Below the pieces are notes generated by a model. That model had not been told where the DNA came from. It did no database searches and saw only the letters and a list, made by a program, of their open reading frames with translations. 64,000 bases of DNA. Origin: F23-B02 sp963613665 (GTDB taxonomy: Bacteria; Bacillota; Clostridia; Oscillospirales; Oscillospiraceae). The stretch's first letter is position 1. Each line of letters starts with the position of its first letter. The stretch covers positions 23,571 to 87,570 of the forward strand of contig CAVEAL010000008.1 in the NCBI GenBank assembly GCA_963613665.1. The letters run 5' to 3'. Shown here in pieces: positions 1 through 9,121 of the stretch. Made by a program: the position numbers and the translations under genes.

Positions 1-2
1 GC

Positions 3-323
3 GCCGATGTCGTGCTTGCGCTCGACTCGATATGCGAGCCCGTGTCGCTGTACGAGCCGGTCTACAGCGACAGCGGAGAGAGCGTCTGCGTCATGGATCA
101 GATAGGCGACACGAAAAACACCGACGAGCACTGGCTCGAGCAGATCGCTCTCGGCGAGGCGGTCGGGCGGCTCTCGCAGCGCGAAAAGCGCATACTATCG
201 CTGCGCTTTTACATGGGCAAGACACAAACCGAGGTCGCACGGGAGATCGGCATAAGTCAGGCGCAGGTCTCGCGCCTTGAAAAAAACGCGATAGGGAGGA
301 TAAAAAAAGAGCTGGGATCGTGA
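3..323 (+). CDS. sigG: RNA polymerase sigma-G factor, C-terminal part (5' truncated by window)
   Basis: The reading frame is open to the left edge, so only the last ~106 residues are seen. They contain a DPVSL-like EPVSLYEPVY segment and VMDQIGD, typical of the forespore sigma factor SigG. Region 4.2 follows: LSQREKRILSLRFYMGKTQTEVAREIGISQAQVSRLEK, a helix-turn-helix that reads the -35 element. SigF is the close alternative, but the EPVYSDSGE...VMDQI linker fits SigG better. In the family this sigma directs late forespore transcription, so the organism is probably a spore former. The stop TGA at 321 is followed by an AT-rich stretch. Confidence 0.85.
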   Translation, partial: ADVVLALDSICEPVSLYEPVYSDSGESVCVMDQIGDTKNTDEHWLEQIALGEAVGRLSQREKRILSLRFYMGKTQTEVAREIGISQAQVSRLEKNAIGRIKKELGS

Positions 324-371
324 ATTCATAAAAAATTAAAAATTATTTGATAAAAAATTCGCAAATAACTC

Positions 372-560
372 TTTACAAACACCGTGCGATGTGCTATCAT
401 AACATCGTCAGATAAATAACAAGACATTATTCGTTTGATTCTTCTTTCCATCTCTCTTTTCTTTGCTTGTTACCGCTTCTGCGGACATCCTCAATCCGCA
501 GGAAAACGCAACAAAACCAAAAAAGCCGCTGCCTTTCTCCTGTTTGGCAGCGGTTTTTTT
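372..560 (+). ncRNA. Candidate small RNA between sigG and the ABC transporter
   Basis: A sigma-A-like promoter is visible: TTTACA at 372-377, a 17-nt spacer and TATCAT at 395-400. About 150 nt downstream lies a strong intrinsic terminator (522-560). No convincing coding frame with a ribosome binding site lies between them. A small hairpin (TCTGCGGA / TCCGCAGG) occurs at about 477-502. The terminator also serves the leftward ABC operon, so the RNA itself is an inference. Confidence 0.3.
522..560. terminator. Bidirectional intrinsic terminator
   Basis: The stem CCGCTGCC / GGCAGCGG (525-532 with 546-553) is flanked by A-rich sequence on the left and seven T on the right. It can end both rightward transcription and the leftward ABC transporter operon. 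Confidence 0.8.
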
Positions 561-638
561 GCGTCGCATTTTTATTTTCTCCGTTGTCCCGATACCGGGC
601 TGACGCAATTACCGTATAGGCAGGGAGTCAATGCGCCT

Positions 639-1424
639 CTAAAAAAGCAGCATACGGTCGTTGTCGAGGGCTTTGCCGGAGCCGGCCTTGAAGCGATCGA
701 GGAAATCCTGCACGGTCATGCCCTCGCGCTCTGCGCCGGATACGTCCATGATGATATTGCCCTTGTCCATCATAAGCGTGCGGTTTCCGAGATCGAGCGC
801 CGACTGCATGTTGTGAGTTATCATCATACAGGTGATCTTTCCCTCGGCGACTATTTCTTTCGTGAGCTCAAGCACCTTTTCCGCCGTGCCGGGATCGAGC
901 GCTGCGGTGTGCTCGTCAAGAAGCAGGAGCTTGGGCGGAACGACCGTAGCCATGAGCAGCGTCAGTGCCTGACGCTGGCCTCCGGAGAGCAGTCCGACCG
1001 GCTGGGTGAGCCGATCCTCGAGCCCCATGCCCAGAAGCGCGAGCTTTTCGCGGAACAGTGCACGGTCGGCCTTCGTGATGTGAGAAAACCAGCCGCCGCT
1101 TTTAGCTGCCATCGCAAGGTTTTCCTCAATGCTCATGCCCGGCGCACTGCCGCGCATGGGATCCTGAAAGAGCCTGCCGATATCGTGTGCGCGCTTGTGC
1201 TCGGGCATAAAGGTGATGTCGCGCCCGTCGAGCTCAATGCTGCCGCCGTCGGTGTAGAAGCTGCCGGCAATGGCGTTGAACAGCGTCGATTTACCCGCGC
1301 CGTTTGCACCGATAATGGTGATGAAATCGCCGTCACGCACGTCGAGAGTGAGGCCGCTGAGTGCGGTCTTTTCGTTGACCGTTCCGGGGTTGAAGGTCTT
1401 GCTTATGTTGTTGAGTTTGAGCAT
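639..1424 (-). CDS. ABC transporter ATP-binding protein (tryptophan-type importer)
   Basis: This is the ATPase subunit of an importer of the ABC_sub_bind/TrpXYZ type. Walker A GANGAGKST, signature LSGGQRQAL, Walker B LLLLDEHTAALDP and the H-loop MITHNM are all present. The start MLKLNNISKTFNPG is chosen over an 11-residue upstream extension because it lies 2 nt after the permease stop and matches the start of its paralog at 11487. It is the last gene of a three-gene leftward operon controlled by the T-box at 3512-3785. Amino-acid specificity is inferred from that T-box, not from this protein. Confidence 0.85.
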   Translation of the reverse strand: MLKLNNISKTFNPGTVNEKTALSGLTLDVRDGDFITIIGANGAGKSTLFNAIAGSFYTDGGSIELDGRDITFMPEHKRAHDIGRLFQDPMRGSAPGMSIEENLAMAAKSGGWFSHITKADRALFREKLALLGMGLEDRLTQPVGLLSGGQRQALTLLMATVVPPKLLLLDEHTAALDPGTAEKVLELTKEIVAEGKITCMMITHNMQSALDLGNRTLMMDKGNIIMDVSGAEREGMTVQDFLDRFKAGSGKALDNDRMLLF

Positions 1425-1425
1425 A

Positions 1426-2358
1426 TCACACACCGCCCTTCTGCGTTCTGAAGCCAAGCCGCCGCTTTATCATCGGCATCTGCTTTTTCAGATAAGGTAC
1501 GGAGATGGCAAGCACCACGATGACGGAGGATATGAGCTTGAGCATGAATGCCGGCATATCGAAGCGCAGCGCGATCGTATATACGAGCCTGAACAGTATC
1601 GAGCCGAGTACCACGCCCACGGCGCGGCTGAATATGCCGCCCCTGCCGAGAATAACGCCGCCGATGAGCAGCGAGGCCAGCGCGATGGTGACCATACCGG
1701 TGCCGATGTTTATATCAACGGCCTTCTGCGACTGTGCCAGCAGGCAGCCGGACAGCGCCGTGAACGAGCCGGCGATGCACAGACCGACCGTTGTCGTGAA
1801 TACCGTGTTTATCGACGACGAGCGCACCATATCGGGATTGTTGCCCGTCGCCCGGATGGCAAGGCCGAGCCGCGTTTTGAGAAACAGCGTGAGCAGAACG
1901 AGGATGACGATGACCGCGATGAGTGCGACCGCAAGCTTGTACTGCTTTGCAAGGACCGTGCCCTTGAGAAGATCCTTCATGAGTGAAAAAACGGTGTCCA
2001 CCTTGTTCATGTTCAGCAGCGACGAGCCTCCCATGATGGCTATGTTTATTGAATAAAGTCCCGTGTTCACGATGATGCCGGCAAGCAGACTGTCAACGCC
2101 GAGTCTGGTCTGTAAAACGGCGGTTATGAAGCCCGAGCACACGCCGGCAGCCATCGCGGCGGGTATCGCAAGATACGGATGCCCCGAGATGGCCACGACC
2201 GCGCCGACCGCGGCACCGAGGGTGAAGCAGCCGTCGGTGGACAGGTCGCACACATTGAGCATGCTGTAGCTCAGATACAGCGCGAGCACCGTCAGCGAGC
2301 AGATAAGCCCCAGCTCAAGCGCTGTCTGCCCAAGGCTCAGTATCGTTGCAATATCCAT
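1426..2358 (-). CDS. ABC transporter permease (BPD_transp_2 type), tryptophan-type importer
   Basis: This is a 310-residue hydrophobic protein with about eight to nine membrane segments and a branched-chain-permease-like fold. The segment TRLGLAIRATGNNPDMVRSSSIN corresponds to the cytoplasmic coupling loop of this family. It forms the membrane channel for the lipoprotein at 2383 and the ATPase at 639, with a 24-nt gap to the former and near-contact with the latter. The permease at 10504 is a paralog with the same ATGNNP motif. Confidence 0.85.
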   Translation of the reverse strand: MDIATILSLGQTALELGLICSLTVLALYLSYSMLNVCDLSTDGCFTLGAAVGAVVAISGHPYLAIPAAMAAGVCSGFITAVLQTRLGVDSLLAGIIVNTGLYSINIAIMGGSSLLNMNKVDTVFSLMKDLLKGTVLAKQYKLAVALIAVIVILVLLTLFLKTRLGLAIRATGNNPDMVRSSSINTVFTTTVGLCIAGSFTALSGCLLAQSQKAVDINIGTGMVTIALASLLIGGVILGRGGIFSRAVGVVLGSILFRLVYTIALRFDMPAFMLKLISSVIVVLAISVPYLKKQMPMIKRRLGFRTQKGGV

Positions 2359-2382
2359 GTCGTTTCCTCTTTTCGGGTGTTA

Positions 2383-3447
2383 TTACTGCTCAATGTCGCT
2401 GAAGCTCTCAGCGGTGGTGATGGTGTTTATCTTTGTGCAGTAGGGCTCGAATGCCGCTGCAACGGTATCGTAATCATAGCCGAGCTCGGCACAGATCTCG
2501 GTGTTTATGGTAGCCGTGCCGTTATCGAAGGTCTTGACTGCGGTGGCCGCGGGGTCTGCGCCGTTGATGAGGATGTCGGCGACCATGTTCGCGGTCTCGA
2601 CGCCGAGGTTTGCGTAGTCAACGCCGTAGCCGAGGAATGCACCGTTGAGTGCGAAGGAGTCGGCGCCGGTGTAGTGGGGGATGCCGGCTTTTGCAAGAGT
2701 CTCGTAGATGGCAAGCTCTGCCTTCATGATGGAGTTGTCGGTCGGGGTGAACACTGCGTCAACGCCGTCGGCAACCATTGCCTGAGCAGCGAGCATGACC
2801 TCGTCCGCGGTGGAGCCTGTGTGCTCGACGATCTCAACGCCCTTGCCCGTGAGGTATTCCTTTGCCGCTGCGATGGAAGCTGCCGAGGAGTCCTGGCCGA
2901 CGTCGTACAGCAGGCCGATCTTCTTTGCGTCGGGGTCGTTTGCGAAAATAAGGTTCATGATAGCCTCTGCGTCGAGGTAGTCGCTCGTTCCGGTGACGTT
3001 CGCGCCCGGAGCCTCGAGGCTCTCAACGAGCTCGGCGCCGACGGGGTCGGAAACGGCGGAGAACACGACGGGGATCCCGTTATCCTCGGTCAGAGCCTGC
3101 ATGCGCATTGCAACGGGAGTCGCAACGCCGACCATGAGGTCAACGTCTTCTGCGATGAAGTTGGAGATTATCTGCTCCATAACGGTAGCATCGGCGTTGC
3201 AGTTATCGTAGCTCACCTCGAAGGTGACGCCCTTTTCCTCGCCGATGGCCTTGAGCTGAGCCTGAATGTTTTCGACAATCTGGTTGAGGGATGCATCGTC
3301 AACGTAGTTGCAGATGCCGACCTTGTAGACCTTTGCGCTGTCGCCGTCGCCGCTGCTTGAGTCCGTGCTGCCGCAGGCGCAGAGGGTGAATACCATTGCC
3401 ATTGCGCATACAAGCGCGAGTGCCTTTTTGATGATTGCGTTTTTCAT
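2383..3447 (-). CDS. ABC transporter substrate-binding lipoprotein, ABC_sub_bind (TrpX-like)
   Basis: This is a 354-residue lipoprotein of the ABC_sub_bind family, which captures aromatic amino acids in studied members. The signal peptide MKNAIIKKALALVCAM... has a lipobox ending at Cys25, followed by a Ser/Asp-rich linker. The body has repeated family motifs (VGVATPVAM, FSAVSDPVGA, GLLYDVG, DAVFTPTDN). The start at 3447 is supported by a GGAGGA ribosome site; the frame stays open upstream, but only through the T-box leader. It is the first gene of the operon and is transcribed through a T-box with a Trp (UGG) specifier, so tryptophan is the likely ligand. Confidence 0.85.
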   Translation of the reverse strand: MKNAIIKKALALVCAMAMVFTLCACGSTDSSSGDGDSAKVYKVGICNYVDDASLNQIVENIQAQLKAIGEEKGVTFEVSYDNCNADATVMEQIISNFIAEDVDLMVGVATPVAMRMQALTEDNGIPVVFSAVSDPVGAELVESLEAPGANVTGTSDYLDAEAIMNLIFANDPDAKKIGLLYDVGQDSSAASIAAAKEYLTGKGVEIVEHTGSTADEVMLAAQAMVADGVDAVFTPTDNSIMKAELAIYETLAKAGIPHYTGADSFALNGAFLGYGVDYANLGVETANMVADILINGADPAATAVKTFDNGTATINTEICAELGYDYDTVAAAFEPYCTKINTITTAESFSDIEQ

Positions 3448-3511
3448 TGTTTTTTCCTCCAAAAAAGTTTTTTGACTTGGGTGCAGATGGAGGGGAGCTT
3501 GCTTATAAAAC

Positions 3512-3785
3512 AAAAAAAGCAGCCTCCTATCCCAACAATGGGACAAGAGCTGCGCTCCTGCGATACCACCCAAATTGACGAAAAATTCGTCCGCTCGCTT
3601 ATGCGTACCATCATACGCATCCCGATTGATAACGGGAGGGATCCCGTCGGCATCTACTCAAGCAAACGCTTTTTCAAGCCGCCCTCCGAAGTCCATTCAT
3701 TCCGCGCCCACGACCGTGATCTCACCGCCCACGGTTCTCTTAACGCCTGCTTTCCGGAACTACTACTCTTCGTCACAGGTTTGAT
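3512..3785 (-). promoter_or_regulatory. T-box riboswitch, predicted tryptophan (UGG) specifier
   Basis: Read on the minus strand, the leader has the T-box landmarks in order: AGTAGT (stem I), GGTGAGA, GAATGGACTTCGGAG (specifier region), TGAGTAG, ACGGGA, and the T-box GGGTGGTATCGC (3571-3561). It ends in a terminator hairpin (3519-3553) with seven U (3518-3512). In the usual alignment the specifier codon is UGG at 3695-3693. T-boxes pair with the cognate uncharged tRNA; when tRNA-Trp is uncharged, the antiterminator forms and the importer genes are read. The T-box call is strong. The specifier choice depends on manual alignment. Confidence 0.88.
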
Positions 3786-3791
3786 GCTGCA

Positions 3792-3819
3792 ATTATAGCA
3801 CCTTGTTTTCGCTTGTCAA
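3792..3819 (-). promoter_or_regulatory. Sigma-A promoter of the T-box ABC operon
   Basis: On the minus strand there is a perfect TTGACA, a 16-nt spacer and a perfect TATAAT, just upstream of the T-box leader. Confidence 0.85.
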
Positions 3820-3863
3820 GCCCCAAAATCAAAAAATTACTGAAAAAATTTTTGCGTTTGCTA

Positions 3864-3892
3864 TTGCAAATTTCCTGCCCGTCGTTTATAAT
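3864..3892 (+). promoter_or_regulatory. Sigma-A promoter of the SLH flavoprotein gene
   Basis: TTGCAA, a 17-nt spacer and TATAAT are present. It leaves a ~200-nt leader that contains three palindromes before the coding start at 4097. Confidence 0.65.
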
Positions 3893-3932
3893 GCACAGTA
3901 ACTTGATAGGAAATAAATTTTTTTGCAAGACG

Positions 3933-4072
3933 GTTAGCGGCCGCTAACTCAAAGCAAATTTTTTTCAGGATCAGTTAGCAACTGCTAACTCGCCCCGGAA
4001 AAGTCGAAGCCCCCACTGCGAGGACTTGGAGCTGAGATAGTATACCATCCAGTTAGCATATGCTAACTGGAT
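3933..4072. repeat. Three palindromes with core GTTAGC-N4-GCTAAC in the leader of the SLH protein gene
   Basis: Copies lie at 3933-3948, 3974-3989 and 4052-4067; the third extends to a perfect 26-bp palindrome (4047-4072). The half-sites are identical and the four central bases differ (GGCC, AACT, ATAT). The first two copies sit in a 41-bp tandem repeat that also shares an A3T7 tract. No T-run directly follows, so they do not look like terminators. They could be operators for a dimeric regulator, recombinase sites, or RNA hairpins in the mRNA leader. Confidence 0.85.
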
Positions 4073-4096
4073 GTGAATAAAAAGAAAGGAAGACAC

Positions 4097-7000
4097 ATGA
4101 AAACAAGAACCAAGACAACAAAGCTCCTGTCGCTGCTGCTTGCCGCGATCATGGTGCTGAGCCTTCTGCCCGTAACGGCGCTTGCCGCGACGGTGGATAA
4201 CGGCTGCACACCCGGAACGTATACAGGCACGGCGCAGGGCTTCAAGGGAGACGTAACTGTTACAGTTACCCTTGAAGAGAAGGACGGAAATGTCGTCATA
4301 AGCGGCATTGAGGCAACGGGCGAAAGCGAAACGCCCACATACTGGGCAAGCGCCGTGGCTGTTCTCGACACGATCAAGGAGAACAACGGCACCGACGGCG
4401 TTGATGCCGTCTCCGGCGCAACGAAAAGCTCCACCGGCATCATCAACGCGACGAATGAAGCGCTCGGCAAGGCAAATCCCAAGCCCTCCGGCAGCGGCGA
4501 GATGAATGATCCTTATGTCATCATGAACGCCACGCAGCTTCAGTGGCTTGCAACGAGCGTTGACAACGGCAATAGCTTTCAGGGCGAGTACGTTGTCCTC
4601 GGCGCGGACATCGACCTGAGCTCAATTGAAAGCTGGAACCCCATCGGTGTCGAGAACGAAAGCGGGAATATCTTCCGCGGCACGTTTGACGGCAAGGGCT
4701 ACAGCATCAAGGGTCTCACGATAAATGCAACTCTCACGAGCGGTGTCGGCAACTATGGACTGTTTTCTACGCTTGGCAATCAGGCAGTAGTCAAGAATGT
4801 CAATGTCAGCGGCGCAGATATTTCCGTAGTATCGACCGGCGATAAGGTGCTGGCGGGCGTGATAGCGGGCTATACCGAAAAAGCTGAGGTAACCGGAGAC
4901 GCAGGTATAGGCACCAGCATAGACTCCTGCTCCGCGACCGGCAGCGTTTCGGCTGTATCAAACAGTGATAAGCTGACCTATGCCGGCGGCATCATCGCAT
5001 GGATGAACAGCGGAACCGCGATCACCAACTGCTGGACCGATGCAAGTGTAAGCGCAGTTGCCTCGCCTACCTCCGGCAAAAACAGTATGGCAGGCGGTAT
5101 CGTAGGCAACAGCAGCCAAAATATCCTCATAGCAAACTGCGCGACCTTCGGCAATGTCTATGCTGAAACTCCGGCTGCTACCAATTACGGCGGCTTGGGC
5201 GGCGGCATCGTCGGCCTGATGGCCGGTAAGCAGTACAATGCTTATGCCGTCGGAGATGTCACCGTCGGCAACGGCGGCCTGACTAAAGGCCATGTCTGGG
5301 TAGGCGCACTTGACGGCATGGTCACGTCCACCGGCATTACCAAGGATGCTTCGGGCAATTATACCATATATCCCGAGCAGGGCGCATTCCGCCTAGACAA
5401 CTACTATGCCTCCGATGCAGTCCTCAAGATGAAGGTATACACCGACAGCGGCAGCACTCTGAGCGAGACAAAGACCATCGAAACCGTTGACCGCGGATAC
5501 TCCGCCGCGATGAATACGGTAGATAAGGCCATGGTATCGACACCCATGACCAAGGCCGATATGGCCACGGCAGCCTTCGCTGAGACCCTTAACGGCAATA
5601 TAAAGGAGATAAACGGAATTCTCGCGGCCTACGGCATTACCGGCATCGCGCTGCGCGAGTGGCAGCTCGTTAACGGCCGTGTACTGCCCACAGGCAGTGT
5701 CTGGACCTCCGGCGATATCGATGCATCCGTCTTCGCCTCCGGCGACGGCAGCGAGGAAAACCCGTATATCATCAGCACCGCAGATCAGCTCAAGGCCTTC
5801 GCGGGCTTGATGAACGAAAAGATCGACTACACCGGCAAATACGTCGCGCTGGGTGCAGATATTGCCGTCACCGGCGACTGGACGCCCATCGGCGGCAGCG
5901 ACTACCTCTTTAACGGCACCTTCGACGGCAAGGGCTGCAGCATTACCGGCCTTAGCCTCGGCACGAAGGAAGCTCCCTATGCGCTCGATAAGGAAAACCT
6001 CTATATCGGCCTGTTCGGTCTCCTCGGCGCAAACGCCGTCGTCAAAAACGTCAGGGCAGACGTTGCGTTCTATACAAGCTATGAAGCCACGGCGTTTGTC
6101 GGCGGCATCGCGGGCTATACCGACGGCAGCAGCGTAAGCGGAGATTACACCGGCGCTGTCATTGACGGCTGCTATGTCTCCGGCACGATCTCTCATGCCG
6201 GCGCAAAGGGCAACCAGAATGTCGGCGGCGTCATCGGTATGCAGTATAAGGGCGCGCTCATCAACAGCGCATCGACCGTCAGCGTCTCCAACGTAGTTTC
6301 CTCCGGCGATCTTGCCGAGGCGGGCGGCCTTGTCGGTCTCAATAACCGCGGTCTTGTGGCAAACTGCTGGGCAGACTGCACCGTATACGGCTCCGGCAGC
6401 CGCGAAAACGGCAACGAGGGCATGGCCGTTGTAAGCAGCCTCGTGGCCTGCAACGCAGGCGCACTGGTAAACTGCTATGCCTCCGGCGACGTGAGCACCT
6501 ATGAGCACTCAACTTACGCGGGCATGGTCTCCGGCTGGGTCACAGGCATCGGCAAGAGCTACAGCTGCTGGTACGATCTCGGCAGCACTATGACTCTCAA
6601 GACCGGCGATGCAAATCCGCAGAAGGTAAGCCCCGTCGAGTCCATCGGCACTAAGGTTGCCTCCGGCGTAAATGACGAGGGCGACGCATACACCGGCGGC
6701 CTCGTCGATAAAATGACCGGCGTAAACGGCGCGGATGCATCCCTTGCCGAGGCACTCAACGCATCCTTTGCAGCCTTCCCGATTGATATAACGGTCTACG
6801 GACTTGATAATGCAAGCCTCAGAACATGGACATTTGACAACTCTCTCGGCTTCGGCAGCGAGGCGGCTTCCGTCTCCTATGTCCAGCCCGAGTGCGAGAA
6901 GGTCGTAAAGCCGGAGCTTACGCTCCTCGACGGCACATGGTACGGCCGCGACGACGATAAGCTGAGCGTTGTGTCCATCGAGGTGAAGGACGGCAGGATC

Positions 7001-9037
7001 GTAAAGACCGTCATCTCCGGCGAGAGCGAGGGCGAGGCTTACAAAGCGGCTCTCGAAAAGGCAAAGTACAAGGCCACCTACGGCGACTTCTCCGACTACG
7101 CTGCAGCAGATCCGGGCAAATTTGCAGGCGGCAGCGGCACGGCCGAGGATCCCTACCTCATCGCAAACGAGGCGCAGCTGCGTTATCTGTCGGGCTCCGT
7201 GAACGCGGACGTCAGCTGGAGCGGAGTATACTTCAGGCAGACCGCGGACATCACCCTGAGCGGTCAGTGGCAGCCCATCGGCTGGGCGCTCAACGGTGAG
7301 GTCGGCGGCAAGAAGAGCCAGATCTGCGCATACCCATTCCGCGGCAATTATGACGGCGGCGGCTACAGCATCTCCGGCCTTACGATCGGCAGCGCGGACG
7401 CTCCCGCCGACATGATGACGGCAGGCCTGTTCGGCCTTACCTCCGGCGAGTACATCACAAACGACGTGCCCACCGGCAGCGAACAGACCGTCACCATAAA
7501 GAATGTAAATCTCAAGAACGTTTATATTAACGTTCAGACCCGCTACGAGACCTTTATCGGCGGCCTCGTCGGCTCTGGTCAGTACGGCATCTATATCGAT
7601 AACTGCACCGTAACGGGCGAGATCGCCTCGGCAACGAGCGAGAGCTTCAGCCGTGCCGGCGGCATCGGCGGCAGCGTTATGCGCGGCAGTGTGACAAACA
7701 GCGGTGCGGATGTCAAAATCACCGCGGCCACCGATACGAACAATGTCTACGCAGGCGGCTTCTACGGCATGGACAACCGCGTGACCACCGTAAACTGCTA
7801 CGCACTCGGCAGTGTGACCGGCAACTCCACCAATAACAACAAGGTGCACATCGGCGGCTTCGTCGGTCAGGCCGGCGGCATCCACATCAACTGTTATGCA
7901 GCCGGAGACGTGGTCTCGCTCAAGACCACCACCGATGTCGGCATCATCAGCGGACGCAGCGGCGGCATCACCGTGGACCGCAGCTGCTACTACAACACCG
8001 ACGCATACCTCAAGCAGGGCGACACCGTCGTCTCTCCGGCGGCGGCCGTCGGCGTAAACGCCAACAATCAGGCGGTAGTCAGCAATGTAGCAGGCAAGAC
8101 CGCCTCCGAGCTCAAGAGCGCGGACTTTGCAAAGCTCCTTACCGCAAACACCGGCAAGGAGGAGATGGAAGCATCCGCTCAGGTCGTTGCCGAGGCGCTT
8201 GCAGCTCAGGCAGAGCGCGGCTTTGACCAGCAAAACTACTACACCGGCAATGAACTCCTCGGCTGGACGGCCGACGGCAGCGGCTATGCCGTGCTGAGCT
8301 CCTCCGCGGAGCCCGATCCCGTAAAGCCCACGCACAGCCACAGCATCGTTGCCGATGCCGCAATAGCGCCGACCTGCACAGAAACCGGCCTCACCGAGGG
8401 CAGCCACTGCTCGACCTGCAATGCGGTCATCACCGCACAGGAGACCGTTCCCGCACTCGGCCACAGCTTCTCTGACGGCGTGTGCACCGTCTGCGGCGCA
8501 AAGGATCCCGCATACAATCCCTTTGCTGACGTGAAGGAAGATTCGTTCTACGGCGACGCTGTCATCTGGGCGGCGGCAAACGGCATCACCAAGGGCACGA
8601 CGGCTACGACCTTCAGCCCCGACGACGGCTGCACCCGCGCTCAGATCGTCACCTTCCTGTACCGCGCCGCAGGCTCTCCCAAGCCCGAAAACGTCAAGAA
8701 CCCCTTCACTGACGTTAGCGAGAGCAGCGTATACTACGACGCTGTCATGTGGGCGGTATCCGAGGGCATCACCAAGGGCACGACGGCGACGACCTTCAGC
8801 CCCGACAAGGTCTGCACCCGCGCCGAGATCGTTGCCTTCCTGTACCGCGCGTCCGGCGATGCACAGACCGGCACTGCGGCCCGGTTCACGGACGTTGCGA
8901 CCGGTGCATGGTGCGCCGAGGCCGTCGCATGGGCGGCGGCAAACGGCGTGACCAAGGGTACGACGGACACGACCTTCAGCCCGAACGCAGGCTGCACCCG
9001 CGCTCAGGCGGTGACGCTTATTTACAGAGCACAGTAA
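4097..9037 (+). CDS. Giant secreted FMN-binding / GLUG-repeat / SLH surface protein
   Basis: This is a 1646-residue cell-surface protein. The start ATG at 4097 has a GAAAGGAAG ribosome site; an upstream in-frame GTG at 4073 falls inside the third palindrome and is less likely. Residues 1-31 are a signal peptide. Residues ~35-125 form an FMN-binding domain with SGATKSST (106-113), where the family carries covalent FMN on Thr. Three long blocks of GLUG-type repeats (GGIVG, GGLVGLN, GGFVGQ) span ~135-430, 555-800 and 1020-1320. A second, degenerate FMN-like half (~944-1000) lacks SGAT. Three SLH domains (from ~1474, 1535 and 1595) would anchor it to the cell wall. A role in extracellular electron transfer is only an inference. 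Confidence 0.85.
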   Translation: MKTRTKTTKLLSLLLAAIMVLSLLPVTALAATVDNGCTPGTYTGTAQGFKGDVTVTVTLEEKDGNVVISGIEATGESETPTYWASAVAVLDTIKENNGTDGVDAVSGATKSSTGIINATNEALGKANPKPSGSGEMNDPYVIMNATQLQWLATSVDNGNSFQGEYVVLGADIDLSSIESWNPIGVENESGNIFRGTFDGKGYSIKGLTINATLTSGVGNYGLFSTLGNQAVVKNVNVSGADISVVSTGDKVLAGVIAGYTEKAEVTGDAGIGTSIDSCSATGSVSAVSNSDKLTYAGGIIAWMNSGTAITNCWTDASVSAVASPTSGKNSMAGGIVGNSSQNILIANCATFGNVYAETPAATNYGGLGGGIVGLMAGKQYNAYAVGDVTVGNGGLTKGHVWVGALDGMVTSTGITKDASGNYTIYPEQGAFRLDNYYASDAVLKMKVYTDSGSTLSETKTIETVDRGYSAAMNTVDKAMVSTPMTKADMATAAFAETLNGNIKEINGILAAYGITGIALREWQLVNGRVLPTGSVWTSGDIDASVFASGDGSEENPYIISTADQLKAFAGLMNEKIDYTGKYVALGADIAVTGDWTPIGGSDYLFNGTFDGKGCSITGLSLGTKEAPYALDKENLYIGLFGLLGANAVVKNVRADVAFYTSYEATAFVGGIAGYTDGSSVSGDYTGAVIDGCYVSGTISHAGAKGNQNVGGVIGMQYKGALINSASTVSVSNVVSSGDLAEAGGLVGLNNRGLVANCWADCTVYGSGSRENGNEGMAVVSSLVACNAGALVNCYASGDVSTYEHSTYAGMVSGWVTGIGKSYSCWYDLGSTMTLKTGDANPQKVSPVESIGTKVASGVNDEGDAYTGGLVDKMTGVNGADASLAEALNASFAAFPIDITVYGLDNASLRTWTFDNSLGFGSEAASVSYVQPECEKVVKPELTLLDGTWYGRDDDKLSVVSIEVKDGRIVKTVISGESEGEAYKAALEKAKYKATYGDFSDYAAADPGKFAGGSGTAEDPYLIANEAQLRYLSGSVNADVSWSGVYFRQTADITLSGQWQPIGWALNGEVGGKKSQICAYPFRGNYDGGGYSISGLTIGSADAPADMMTAGLFGLTSGEYITNDVPTGSEQTVTIKNVNLKNVYINVQTRYETFIGGLVGSGQYGIYIDNCTVTGEIASATSESFSRAGGIGGSVMRGSVTNSGADVKITAATDTNNVYAGGFYGMDNRVTTVNCYALGSVTGNSTNNNKVHIGGFVGQAGGIHINCYAAGDVVSLKTTTDVGIISGRSGGITVDRSCYYNTDAYLKQGDTVVSPAAAVGVNANNQAVVSNVAGKTASELKSADFAKLLTANTGKEEMEASAQVVAEALAAQAERGFDQQNYYTGNELLGWTADGSGYAVLSSSAEPDPVKPTHSHSIVADAAIAPTCTETGLTEGSHCSTCNAVITAQETVPALGHSFSDGVCTVCGAKDPAYNPFADVKEDSFYGDAVIWAAANGITKGTTATTFSPDDGCTRAQIVTFLYRAAGSPKPENVKNPFTDVSESSVYYDAVMWAVSEGITKGTTATTFSPDKVCTRAEIVAFLYRASGDAQTGTAARFTDVATGAWCAEAVAWAAANGVTKGTTDTTFSPNAGCTRAQAVTLIYRAQ

Positions 9038-9050
9038 AAGCATTTCCCTG

Positions 9051-9085
9051 CATCCGGCACGTTTTGTGCCGGATGTAGTTTTTTT
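9051..9085 (+). terminator. Intrinsic terminator of the SLH flavoprotein gene
   Basis: A ten-base-pair stem CATCCGGCAC / GTGCCGGATG is followed by TAGTTTTTTT, 13 nt after the stop codon. Confidence 0.9.
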
Positions 9086-9121
9086 CGCGTAATCATATGC
9101 ATCTTTTGTTGCAATTGACAG

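Noticed and set aside
435..1451. Long rightward frame opposite the first ABC ATPase
   Set aside because: It mirrors a clear ABC ATPase gene on the other strand, has no recognised domain and no ribosome site; GC-rich codon use creates such shadows.
3933..4067. Palindromes as rho-independent terminators
   Set aside because: The T-tracts precede the palindromes or are separated from them; no stem is directly followed by a T-run.
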